A stretch of 11,865 nt of DNA from an uncultured Lachnospiraceae bacterium. GTDB taxonomy: Bacteria > Bacillota > Clostridia > Lachnospirales > Lachnospiraceae. How positions within the stretch are numbered: position 1 is the first letter of the stretch; each line of letters starts with the position of its first letter. The notes below the pieces were generated by a model. The model saw only the letters and a program-made list of their open reading frames with translations, did not search any database and had not been told where the DNA came from. Below are positions 6,726-11,865 of this stretch, in pieces. A program made the translations under genes and the position numbers. The stretch covers positions 1 to 11,865 of the forward strand of contig CADBOW010000203.1 in the NCBI GenBank assembly GCA_902796375.1, read 5' to 3'.

Positions 6726-6797
6726 TCAGAACAGAACGCTCAAAACAAACAGTCCAACAATAACAATTACACCCAGAATACCGGAAGTAGCAACCAT
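6726..6797 (-). CDS. Micro-peptide, 23 aa, almost wholly hydrophobic
   Basis: A tiny reading frame from ATG 6797 to TGA at 6726-6728. A strong ribosome site, AAAGGAG, lies seven bases upstream of the ATG. The product, starting MVATSGILGVIVIVGLF, has no charged residue, and from about residue 6 to the end can form one membrane helix. Size and composition recall small membrane peptides such as KdpF-type subunits or type I toxins of the Ibs/Fst kind, but I cannot assign it to a family. It is the last gene before the shared terminator, 41 bases after the 109-residue gene, and probably belongs to the HD-GYP unit. It would be missed by standard gene callers. The overlapping longer frame (6670-6921) looks non-coding. 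Function unknown. Confidence 0.65.
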   Translation of the reverse strand: MVATSGILGVIVIVGLFVLSVLF

Positions 6798-6838
6798 CCC
6801 TTGACTCCTTTCCCAAATAAACGCACAAGACAGGATCC

Positions 6839-7168
6839 TCATGAAAGGACCAGATCCATGTATATGCCCTTCTTTTCCTCATTACATGTGACAAAACGAT
6901 AACGAACCTGTGTTCCTTCATTGTACCGAAGCGACATCAGGGAATATGGATAACGGATCACCGCCGCCAGTTCACAGAAGATGGTATCCGCCAGTTCCAT
7001 GGAATACTTCTTCAGATGAACATCTACCACATATTTATTATAGTTCACATTGATGCAGTACTTCCGGATATCCTTACGGTCCGACAGAAACAGATCGATC
7101 TTCTGGGAAAACCGCTGATCGATCTCCAATGTGATCTTTGCCAGATATTCATTCATCACTCGAAACAT
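6839..7168 (-). CDS. Hypothetical protein, 109 aa, downstream of the HD-GYP gene
   Basis: I do not recognise this protein. It starts at ATG 7168 with AGGAG six bases upstream and ends at 6839. It has no membrane segment or signal peptide and is probably cytoplasmic. The sequence suggests an N-terminal helix (about 1-30), a strand pair around KYCINVNYNKYVVDVHL (37-53), a helix around MELADTIFCELAAVI (57-71), then strands around MSLRYNEGTQVRYRFV (78-93) and GIYMDLVL at the end. This is a plausible small alpha/beta domain. It follows the HD-GYP gene by 36 bases without a terminator and precedes the 23-residue peptide gene, so all three are likely one transcript. A role linked to the HD-GYP protein is only inferred from position. 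Confidence 0.8.
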   Translation of the reverse strand: MFRVMNEYLAKITLEIDQRFSQKIDLFLSDRKDIRKYCINVNYNKYVVDVHLKKYSMELADTIFCELAAVIRYPYSLMSLRYNEGTQVRYRFVTCNEEKKGIYMDLVLS

Positions 7169-7204
7169 TTTCTTCTCCTCTCGCAGATCCCATATTCTCG
7201 TCCG

Positions 7205-8392
7205 TCAGTAGATCTGCTTATCCGGGATCGCCTGATGGATCTCACGGAACTTATCAAAATTGGAAATGAACAGCCGGACAACGGCCGGATCGAACTGGCT
7301 GCCGCTGTTCTTTACGATCTCCTCATAGGATTCTTCTATACTCCAGCCCTTCTTGTAGGACCTGGTGGTGGTCAGTGCATCGAACACATCACATACCGTG
7401 ATCAGTCTGGCAATATAGGAAATCTCCTCTCCCTTCATGCCCAGATAGCCTTTCCCGTCCCAGCGCTCATGATGTTCCTTGGCCAGAATGGCCGCCAGCT
7501 GCATGATCTCACCGGGGCAGTCCTTCAGAAGTGCCTCCCCGTACAGCACGTGATTCTTCATGATCTGATATTCATCCTCCGTCAGGCGGGAGGGTTTGTC
7601 CAGAATCTCCTCAGGGATCATAAGCTTGCCGATATCATGCATCATGGCCGCAGCAGACAGCTTCTCACAGTATTCCACATCAAAGCCCGAGGCACGTCCC
7701 AGCACCTTCATATATTCCGCAACTCTTCGGATATGCTCTCCTGTTTCCTTTGACTTGGTCTCGCTGATCTCCGAGAAAGCATAGATCAGATAATTCTCAT
7801 TCTGCTGCATCGTAGCCGCCGTGTCGATGTATTTGTCGATCATGGAGGAATTCCGGTCCACGATGAAGAAGGCCACAAAGGACATAATGACCTCGATCAT
7901 CAGAAGCGGAATGATGATCTCCACGAAATGCTCGTCAAATGCGGTAAAGATCGGATCCAGAACAATACCCGGAAACTGGATCTGTACCATGGCTGAGGCC
8001 AGGATCCCCGCACTCATCAGCAGCGAAGTATAAAGGACAAATGTCCGGTTATAATACAGGGAAGCGATCAGCAGCGGAAACAGAATGAAGGGATAACCGA
8101 TGGAATTCAGCTGGGTGACCAGGATCGTGGATATGAGGACCGTGCACCAGACGATCACATGCCTTATATACGGACGTCCCTCCTGTTTCAGAACACTGAT
8201 CAGAAATGCCGGGATCAGCGCGATGAACACACAGGCTCCGAAGCTGATGGACAGGGTCCAGATATCATATTCCTTTAATACAAGCAGGAACGCATAAAAC
8301 AATGCCAGGAAATAAATGATAACACGAAGACACCGGGCCGATACCCGGTTGATGTCGGCTGTATTCCTGCTGCGCATGTATTTCTTATCCAT
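7205..8392 (-). CDS. Membrane-anchored HD-GYP-type phosphodiesterase
   Basis: A likely cyclic dinucleotide phosphodiesterase. The N-terminal half (about residues 22-178) has roughly six hydrophobic segments and serves as a membrane sensor or anchor, followed by a short helical linker. The C-terminal half (about 205-380) is an HD-GYP domain with all the expected metal ligands: Glu216 and His220 (ETGEH), His252-Asp253 with Lys256 (HDIGK), His281 (KNH), His307-His308 (EHHERWDGKGY) and Asp335 (VCDVFDAL). The signature GYP reads GYL (315-317). Such domains hydrolyse cyclic di-GMP or related dinucleotides; the substrate here cannot be told. The start at ATG 8392 has a purine-rich GGAGAGGG about nine bases upstream. 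It heads a three-gene unit with its own promoter. Confidence 0.9.
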   Translation of the reverse strand: MDKKYMRSRNTADINRVSARCLRVIIYFLALFYAFLLVLKEYDIWTLSISFGACVFIALIPAFLISVLKQEGRPYIRHVIVWCTVLISTILVTQLNSIGYPFILFPLLIASLYYNRTFVLYTSLLMSAGILASAMVQIQFPGIVLDPIFTAFDEHFVEIIIPLLMIEVIMSFVAFFIVDRNSSMIDKYIDTAATMQQNENYLIYAFSEISETKSKETGEHIRRVAEYMKVLGRASGFDVEYCEKLSAAAMMHDIGKLMIPEEILDKPSRLTEDEYQIMKNHVLYGEALLKDCPGEIMQLAAILAKEHHERWDGKGYLGMKGEEISYIARLITVCDVFDALTTTRSYKKGWSIEESYEEIVKNSGSQFDPAVVRLFISNFDKFREIHQAIPDKQIY

Positions 8393-8419
8393 CCCTCAAC
8401 GCCCTCTCCTTCAGGTTCT

Positions 8420-8448
8420 ATTGTAACATCTGCATTTGGGAAATGCAA
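8420..8448 (-). promoter_or_regulatory. Promoter of the HD-GYP unit, with overlapping palindrome
   Basis: On the minus strand TTGCAT (8443-8448) and TACAAT (8420-8425) are 17 bases apart, with an extended -10 TG. A perfect palindrome, TGCATTT-GGG-AAATGCA (8431-8447), covers the -35 and half of the spacer, a typical place for a repressor site. No T-run follows it, so it is not a terminator for rsfS. Confidence 0.65.
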
Positions 8449-8460
8449 TTGAAGGAAAGG

Positions 8461-8802
8461 TCAATAAGAAGTATGGGGAACATCCCGCCAGGTATGCTCC
8501 AGATCATAGAATTCACGCATTTCACGCATAAAAATGTGGATCACCAGATCATTATAATCCAGCAGGATCCATCCCCCGTCCGAGCTTCCTTCACGGTCAC
8601 GGAGACGGAAACCGGCCCGATCCATGGCTTCTTCCACTCCATCCAATATGGCATCCAGCTGAGAACGGCTGTTTCCGCTGACGATCAGAAAATCGTCGCA
8701 GACGGCAGAGACCTGTCCCACATGAAGGCTTACGATTCCTTCTCCTTTTTTATCCTGCATTGCTTCTACGGCTGTATTGATCATTGCTTTCGTTTCTTCC
8801 AT
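8461..8802 (-). CDS. rsfS: Ribosomal silencing factor RsfS
   Basis: Binds ribosomal protein L14 on the large subunit and blocks joining of the subunits when nutrients are short. The protein is a single DUF143/Iojap domain of about 113 residues, with VSAVCDDFLIVSGNSRSQLDAI in the first half and GWILLDYNDLVIHIF toward the end, both typical of the family. Two starts are possible. ATG 8808 abuts its GAGG with no gap, whereas ATG 8802 has GAGG at a six-base distance, so I prefer 8802. The yqeK stop lies eight bases before. It is the last gene of the obgE cluster, and I see no intrinsic terminator after it. Confidence 0.95.
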   Translation of the reverse strand: MEETKAMINTAVEAMQDKKGEGIVSLHVGQVSAVCDDFLIVSGNSRSQLDAILDGVEEAMDRAGFRLRDREGSSDGGWILLDYNDLVIHIFMREMREFYDLEHTWRDVPHTSY

Positions 8803-8810
8803 AATCATCC

Positions 8811-9374
8811 TCAGTCTTTTCTGTAATAGTTGTAGGTTTTCTCCGTCATATCATCGATGGCCCCGCCCCGTTCCCGAAGGTACGTCAGGGTCCGTTTCAG
8901 GATATGACAGATGCATTTGTCCAGATCCGTAAAGGCTTCTCTGCGGATCTCGGGCAGCTCCGGAAGCATTTTCCGGTTCGGTTCTATATAATCCGCCACG
9001 AAAATGATCTTCTCCAGAAGCGTCATATCAGGCTTCCCGGTGGTATGGTAGGTGATGGAGGACAATATCTCCTCATCCGTCACACCATATTTTTTTCTGG
9101 CATAATATGCCCCCAGCTTACCATGGAGGAGATCCGGATTCTCCCTCTCACAGGGGCTGACGGGAATGCCATGCTTCTGGGCTTTCTTCAGCTTCTCCTC
9201 CAGGGGAATGCACTTGGCACAGTCGTGCAAAAGGCCGGCGATCCGTGCCCTCTGCACATCCTCACCATAGACAAAGGCCATACAGGAGGCCGTATATTCA
9301 ACTCCGATGGAATGTACATATCGTTTCGGAGTCAGCTTCTTCTTCAATGCGATCAGCATTTCATCACGTTCCAT
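8811..9374 (-). CDS. yqeK: YqeK, HD-domain Ap4A hydrolase
   Basis: Symmetrical diadenosine tetraphosphate hydrolase of the HD superfamily, found in Gram-positive bacteria next to nadD. At 187 residues it is the usual length. HD-site residues are His21, His50-Asp51 (LLHDCAK, 48-54), His84 (LLHGKLGA), His110 (ITYHTTGKP) and Asp128 (FVADYIEPNR). The motifs LLHDCAK, YHTTGKPDMT and FVADYIEPNRK are close to those of known family members. The ATG at 9374 has AGAGG about six bases upstream. It begins 12 bases after nadD. The enzyme clears Ap4A, a by-product of tRNA charging under stress. Confidence 0.95.
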   Translation of the reverse strand: MERDEMLIALKKKLTPKRYVHSIGVEYTASCMAFVYGEDVQRARIAGLLHDCAKCIPLEEKLKKAQKHGIPVSPCERENPDLLHGKLGAYYARKKYGVTDEEILSSITYHTTGKPDMTLLEKIIFVADYIEPNRKMLPELPEIRREAFTDLDKCICHILKRTLTYLRERGGAIDDMTEKTYNYYRKD

Positions 9375-9386
9375 AGATCCCTCTTC

Positions 9387-10025
9387 TTAATACTGTGATT
9401 GATATAAATGATTTTTATAAATATATCGTTCTACCGCTTCCGGAACCAGACCTTCCAGAGACTCTCCGGCTGCGGCACGGTGCCGGATCTCCGTAGATGA
9501 GATGTGCCTGGGGTCCATTTTCAGAAGAACCAGCTTTGACCCGGGGAAGTCCTTCTGATAGGCCCGGATCAGGACCTTCGATCTCTTCTCATCCACTTCA
9601 TCCCGGACGGCAGCGGCAAATGTTGCAAGCTGAAGCAGCTCCTCCGGAGAGCGCCAGGTTCTGAGATGCTCCAGCGAATCCCCGCCAATCAGAAAGAACA
9701 GCTCCCTGTCCGGATCCTCCTTCCGTAACCGTCGAAGTGTATTCACGGTATAATTCTCTTCCGGCCGGGTTCTCAGCTCTATGTCCGAAAATGTCATATG
9801 ATCATAGGGCTTCAGCGCAAGGGAAAGCATGGCAACCCTGTCGTATACCTCCGTGGCGGCCTGCCCTTTTTTATAATATCGAAGCTGTGTCGGGATAAAC
9901 CATACCGAATCCACATCCAGCTGCTGATAGGCAGCCTCGGCAAGGGCCAGATGACCCAGATGGATGGGATCGAAGGTTCCCCCCAGCAATGCGATCCTAT
10001 TTCTTTTTCTTTCCCGGGAATTCAA
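9387..10025 (-). CDS. nadD: Nicotinate-nucleotide adenylyltransferase
   Basis: Makes nicotinic acid adenine dinucleotide from NaMN and ATP, the next-to-last step of NAD synthesis. At 212 residues it is full length. Motifs are GGTFDPIHLGH (15-25, the nucleotidyltransferase HxGH site), YTVNTLR (92-98; the family often has Asp where Asn96 stands), GGDSLEHLRTW (114-124) and ISSTEIR (175-181). The start is TTG at 10025; no ATG or GTG lies near, and the next in-frame TTG falls inside the conserved LLGGTFDP. AGGAG sits about ten bases upstream, inside yhbY. The gene overlaps the yhbY end by 29 bases (9997-10025), which suggests translational coupling. Confidence 0.95.
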   Translation of the reverse strand: MNSRERKRNRIALLGGTFDPIHLGHLALAEAAYQQLDVDSVWFIPTQLRYYKKGQAATEVYDRVAMLSLALKPYDHMTFSDIELRTRPEENYTVNTLRRLRKEDPDRELFFLIGGDSLEHLRTWRSPEELLQLATFAAAVRDEVDEKRSKVLIRAYQKDFPGSKLVLLKMDPRHISSTEIRHRAAAGESLEGLVPEAVERYIYKNHLYQSQY

Positions 10026-10299
10026 TCTTGCTCTTCTCCTGATTCTGTCTGAAAAGAACGATCTTTCGACCGATCACCTGTACCACCTCGCTGTGGGTCC
10101 GTTCAGCCAATGTTGCAGCCAGTTCATTGGGATCATCCATGCAGTTCTTGAGTACATTGATCTTGATCAGCTCACGTTTTGTGATCGCCTCATTGACTGC
10201 CTCGGTGAATTCCGGTGTCAGGCTGGATTTCCCCAGAGACAGTATGGGATCCAGCTGCATGGCCAGTCCCTTGAGATAGGCTCTTTCTTTCGTATTCAT
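9997..10299 (-). CDS. yhbY: YhbY family CRM-domain RNA-binding protein
   Basis: A small RNA-binding protein that associates with the large ribosomal subunit precursor; its genomic tie with obgE and rsfS fits ribosome assembly. The 100 residues form one CRM domain: KERAYLKGLA (4-13), SLGKSSLTPEF (21-31), ELIKINVLKN (43-52) and SEVVQVIGRKIVLFR (69-83), then a basic tail ending KKKK. The GxxG RNA-binding loop, GSNG in E. coli YhbY, reads GKSS (23-26) here, so its last glycine is missing. The ATG at 10299 has GAGAGGAGAGG upstream. Its 3' end overlaps nadD by 29 bases. Confidence 0.93.
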   Translation of the reverse strand: MNTKERAYLKGLAMQLDPILSLGKSSLTPEFTEAVNEAITKRELIKINVLKNCMDDPNELAATLAERTHSEVVQVIGRKIVLFRQNQEKSKIEFPGKKKK

Positions 10300-10313
10300 A
10301 GTATCTTCCTCTC

Positions 10314-10364
10314 CTCTCAGGTCGCTACGCTCCCTTCGATCTCACGGTATATCTCTCAAGTCGC
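10314..10364. repeat. Imperfect 12-base direct repeat in the yhbY-obgE gap
   Basis: CTCTCAGGTCGC (10314-10325) and CTCTCAAGTCGC (10353-10364) differ at one base and lie 39 bases apart between obgE and yhbY. The meaning is unclear; it may be the remnant of a short extragenic repeat. Confidence 0.4.
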
Positions 10365-10369
10365 ATACC

Positions 10370-11671
10370 CTACTGCTCGTGAAGGTATTCGAAGGCATGC
10401 CCGTATACGCGAACGGTATCCCCGTCCTGAATCCCCATATCCTCCAGCTGCTGAAAGATTCCATTTTCCTTCATAAAACGCTGGAAGAACAGGAAGCCCT
10501 TCTCGTCCTCCAGATTGGTATATCCCAGCATACGTTCGATCCTGGGGCCTTCCACCACATATACCCCTTCTTCCTTTACGGACTTCTCCACAGTGAAGGG
10601 CAGCTGCTCTGTCACACGGAAGGATGCGGGATCCAGTTCCTGTTCAAATACGATCTTCTCCTTGGGAAGATCCTTCAGAAGATCACTGACCGCATACAGG
10701 AGCTCGCGGACGCCTTCCTTCGTCGCCGCGGAGATGGGAAGGATCTTCACCATCCGGTCGGCATATGCCTCTGTCAGGAACTGCATGGTAATCTCCCGTT
10801 CCTCCGGATCCAGAAGGTCCATCTTGTTGCAGGCCAGGATCATGGGACGGGATGCAAGCTCGGCGTTGTCTTTCTGAAGCTCCTCATTGATCTGTCTTAC
10901 GTCTTCCACCGGATCACGGCCCTCCGTCCCCGCAGCATCCACCACATGAACCAGCACACGGGTTCTTTCGATATGCCGCAGGAAATCAAAGCCCAGGCCC
11001 ACCCCTTCGGACGCGCCCTCAATGATCCCCGGAATATCCGCCATGACGAAACCGGGAGCATCCGGAAGATCCACCACCCCGAGATTCGGCACCAGGGTTG
11101 TGAAATGATACTCTGCGATCTTCGGTTTCGCATTTGTGGTAACGGAAAGCAGGGTGGATTTCCCGGCACTTGGAAAGCCTACCAGCCCCACATCCGCGAT
11201 CATTTTCAGCTCCAGCGACAGATATTTCTCTATGGCGGGCTGACCCGGCTGGGCATATTTCGGCGCCTGCATCACGCTGGTCACGTAATGCTGGTTTCCC
11301 TTTCCTCCGCGTCCTCCCTGAAAGAGGACCACGGGTTCGGTACGATCCGCCATGTCCAATATGACCTTCCCGGTCTCGAAATCGCGGATCACGGTTCCGG
11401 GAGGAACCTTCAGGACCACATCCTTCCCGTTCGCTCCGTGGCAGTTTCTCTTCCGGCCGTCTTCACCGTCTTCTGCTTTATATTTCCGAATATTTCGGAA
11501 ATCCGTCAGGGTATTCAGTCCCTGGTCGACTACGAAGACCACATTTCCGCCGTCTCCGCCGTCTCCGCCATCCGGACCGCCGTTGGGAACATAGAGCTCC
11601 CGCCGGAAGGACACATGGCCGTCTCCTCCCTTACCGGACTTTACAAAGATTTTCGCTCTGTCTGCAAACAT
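10370..11671 (-). CDS. obgE: GTPase Obg
   Basis: Essential ribosome-associated GTPase in 50S maturation, linked to stress and ppGpp signalling. The 433-residue protein has three parts. The glycine-rich Obg fold is at about 1-158 (GKGGDGHVSFRRE, PDGGDGGDGG). The GTPase domain has G1 GFPSAGKST (165-173), G2 TTLVPN (191-196), G3 DIPG (212-215), G4 NKMD (282-285) and G5 SAA (314-316). The C-terminal OCT domain is at about 355-430, a Gram-positive trait. I chose ATG 11671, which gives the conserved MFADRAKI start with AGGAG five bases upstream; an in-frame GTG at 11719 would add 16 residues without a family match. A terminator lies about 50 bases upstream. Confidence 0.98.
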   Translation of the reverse strand: MFADRAKIFVKSGKGGDGHVSFRRELYVPNGGPDGGDGGDGGNVVFVVDQGLNTLTDFRNIRKYKAEDGEDGRKRNCHGANGKDVVLKVPPGTVIRDFETGKVILDMADRTEPVVLFQGGRGGKGNQHYVTSVMQAPKYAQPGQPAIEKYLSLELKMIADVGLVGFPSAGKSTLLSVTTNAKPKIAEYHFTTLVPNLGVVDLPDAPGFVMADIPGIIEGASEGVGLGFDFLRHIERTRVLVHVVDAAGTEGRDPVEDVRQINEELQKDNAELASRPMILACNKMDLLDPEEREITMQFLTEAYADRMVKILPISAATKEGVRELLYAVSDLLKDLPKEKIVFEQELDPASFRVTEQLPFTVEKSVKEEGVYVVEGPRIERMLGYTNLEDEKGFLFFQRFMKENGIFQQLEDMGIQDGDTVRVYGHAFEYLHEQ

Positions 11672-11720
11672 ATCCACTCCTGATATTATAAAATAGCTTT
11701 CTGTCTTCGAAAGTATCACG

Positions 11721-11758
11721 AAAAAAGAGAGCTCTGTGTTTACACAAAGCTCCCTCTC
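11721..11758 (-). terminator. Intrinsic terminator after rpmA
   Basis: On the minus strand a long stem with a few G-U pairs (core GAGCTTTGTG with CACAGAGCTC, loop TAAA) is followed by a run of six T (AAAAAA at 11721-11726). It starts about nine bases after the rpmA stop and ends about 50 bases before obgE. It should limit readthrough from the ribosomal protein genes into obgE. Confidence 0.85.
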
Positions 11759-11766
11759 AACTCGTC

Positions 11767-11865
11767 TTAAGCAACCGGGTGTACAGATACCTGCTTCTTG
11801 TCTCTTCCCAGTCTCTCAAACCGAACAACTCCATCTGTCAATGCGAAAAGTGTGTCGTCTCCGCC
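11767..11865 (-). CDS. rpmA: Ribosomal protein L27, C-terminal fragment (cut by right window edge)
   Basis: The last 32 residues of large-subunit protein L27 are visible. They read GGDDTLFALTDGVVRFERLG and then RDKKQVSVHPVA before TAA at 11767-11769, which matches the conserved L27 end. L27 reaches the peptidyl transferase centre of the ribosome. In Firmicutes rpmA commonly comes just before obgE, as here. The start and N-terminus lie outside the window. Confidence 0.95.
   Translation of the reverse strand, partial: GGDDTLFALTDGVVRFERLGRDKKQVSVHPVA

Noticed and set aside
6670..6921. An 83-codon minus-strand frame overlapping the micro-peptide
   Set aside because: It overlaps the end of the 109-residue gene, has an unlikely composition (Cys, Trp and Arg rich) and no good ribosome site; the 23-codon frame has a strong one.
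8449..8460. Terminator directly after rsfS
   Set aside because: The palindrome at 8431-8447 has only 7-base arms and no T-run; it fits a promoter operator better.
10379..11683. A 434-codon plus-strand frame opposite obgE
   Set aside because: Antisense shadow of a clear Obg; no ribosome site or recognisable domain.
11685..11690. TATAAT as the obgE -10 box
   Set aside because: Transcription would start at about 11678, within the AGGAG ribosome site (11677-11681), and there is no good -35.

Overview
The window carries a compact set of bacterial housekeeping genes, nearly all on the minus strand. The organism is most likely a Gram-positive Clostridia member, probably Lachnospiraceae. This rests on AGGAGG-type ribosome sites, a Bacillus-type SOS box, the short HisG plus HisZ pair, an Obg with a C-terminal OCT domain, and the order rpmA-obgE-yhbY-nadD-yqeK-rsfS. 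The genus cannot be fixed from the sequence alone.

Layout on the minus strand, from the right edge: the end of rpmA (L27), an intrinsic terminator, then obgE, yhbY, nadD, yqeK and rsfS. This is a ribosome-assembly and NAD group with tight spacing and one 29-base overlap. A second minus-strand unit with its own promoter follows: a membrane-bound HD-GYP protein, a 109-residue protein I do not recognise, and a 23-residue hydrophobic peptide with a strong ribosome site. A long bidirectional terminator (6603-6668) separates that unit from lexA, the only plus-strand gene. LexA sits back to back with the histidine operon, and an SOS box overlaps the lexA -35 region.

The histidine operon runs leftward as hisZ-hisG-hisD-hisB-hisIE, from a good promoter at 5757-5785 with no room for a T-box leader. 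Genes for HisA, HisF, HisH and HisC are not in the window. The last gene is unusual: HisI and HisE are fused behind a degenerate HisA/HisF-like barrel that has lost the first catalytic aspartate.

Left of the operon, a 183-base element (362-544) is bounded by perfect 13-base inverted repeats and packed with nested hairpins. Its right repeat contains the hisIE stop codon. Beyond it lie a 44-codon single-pass membrane peptide gene overlapping alaS by four bases, and the start of alaS, which runs off the left edge.

The least explained items are the structured element, the two small membrane-peptide genes, the HisF-like domain on HisIE, and the HD-GYP / unknown / micro-peptide unit.
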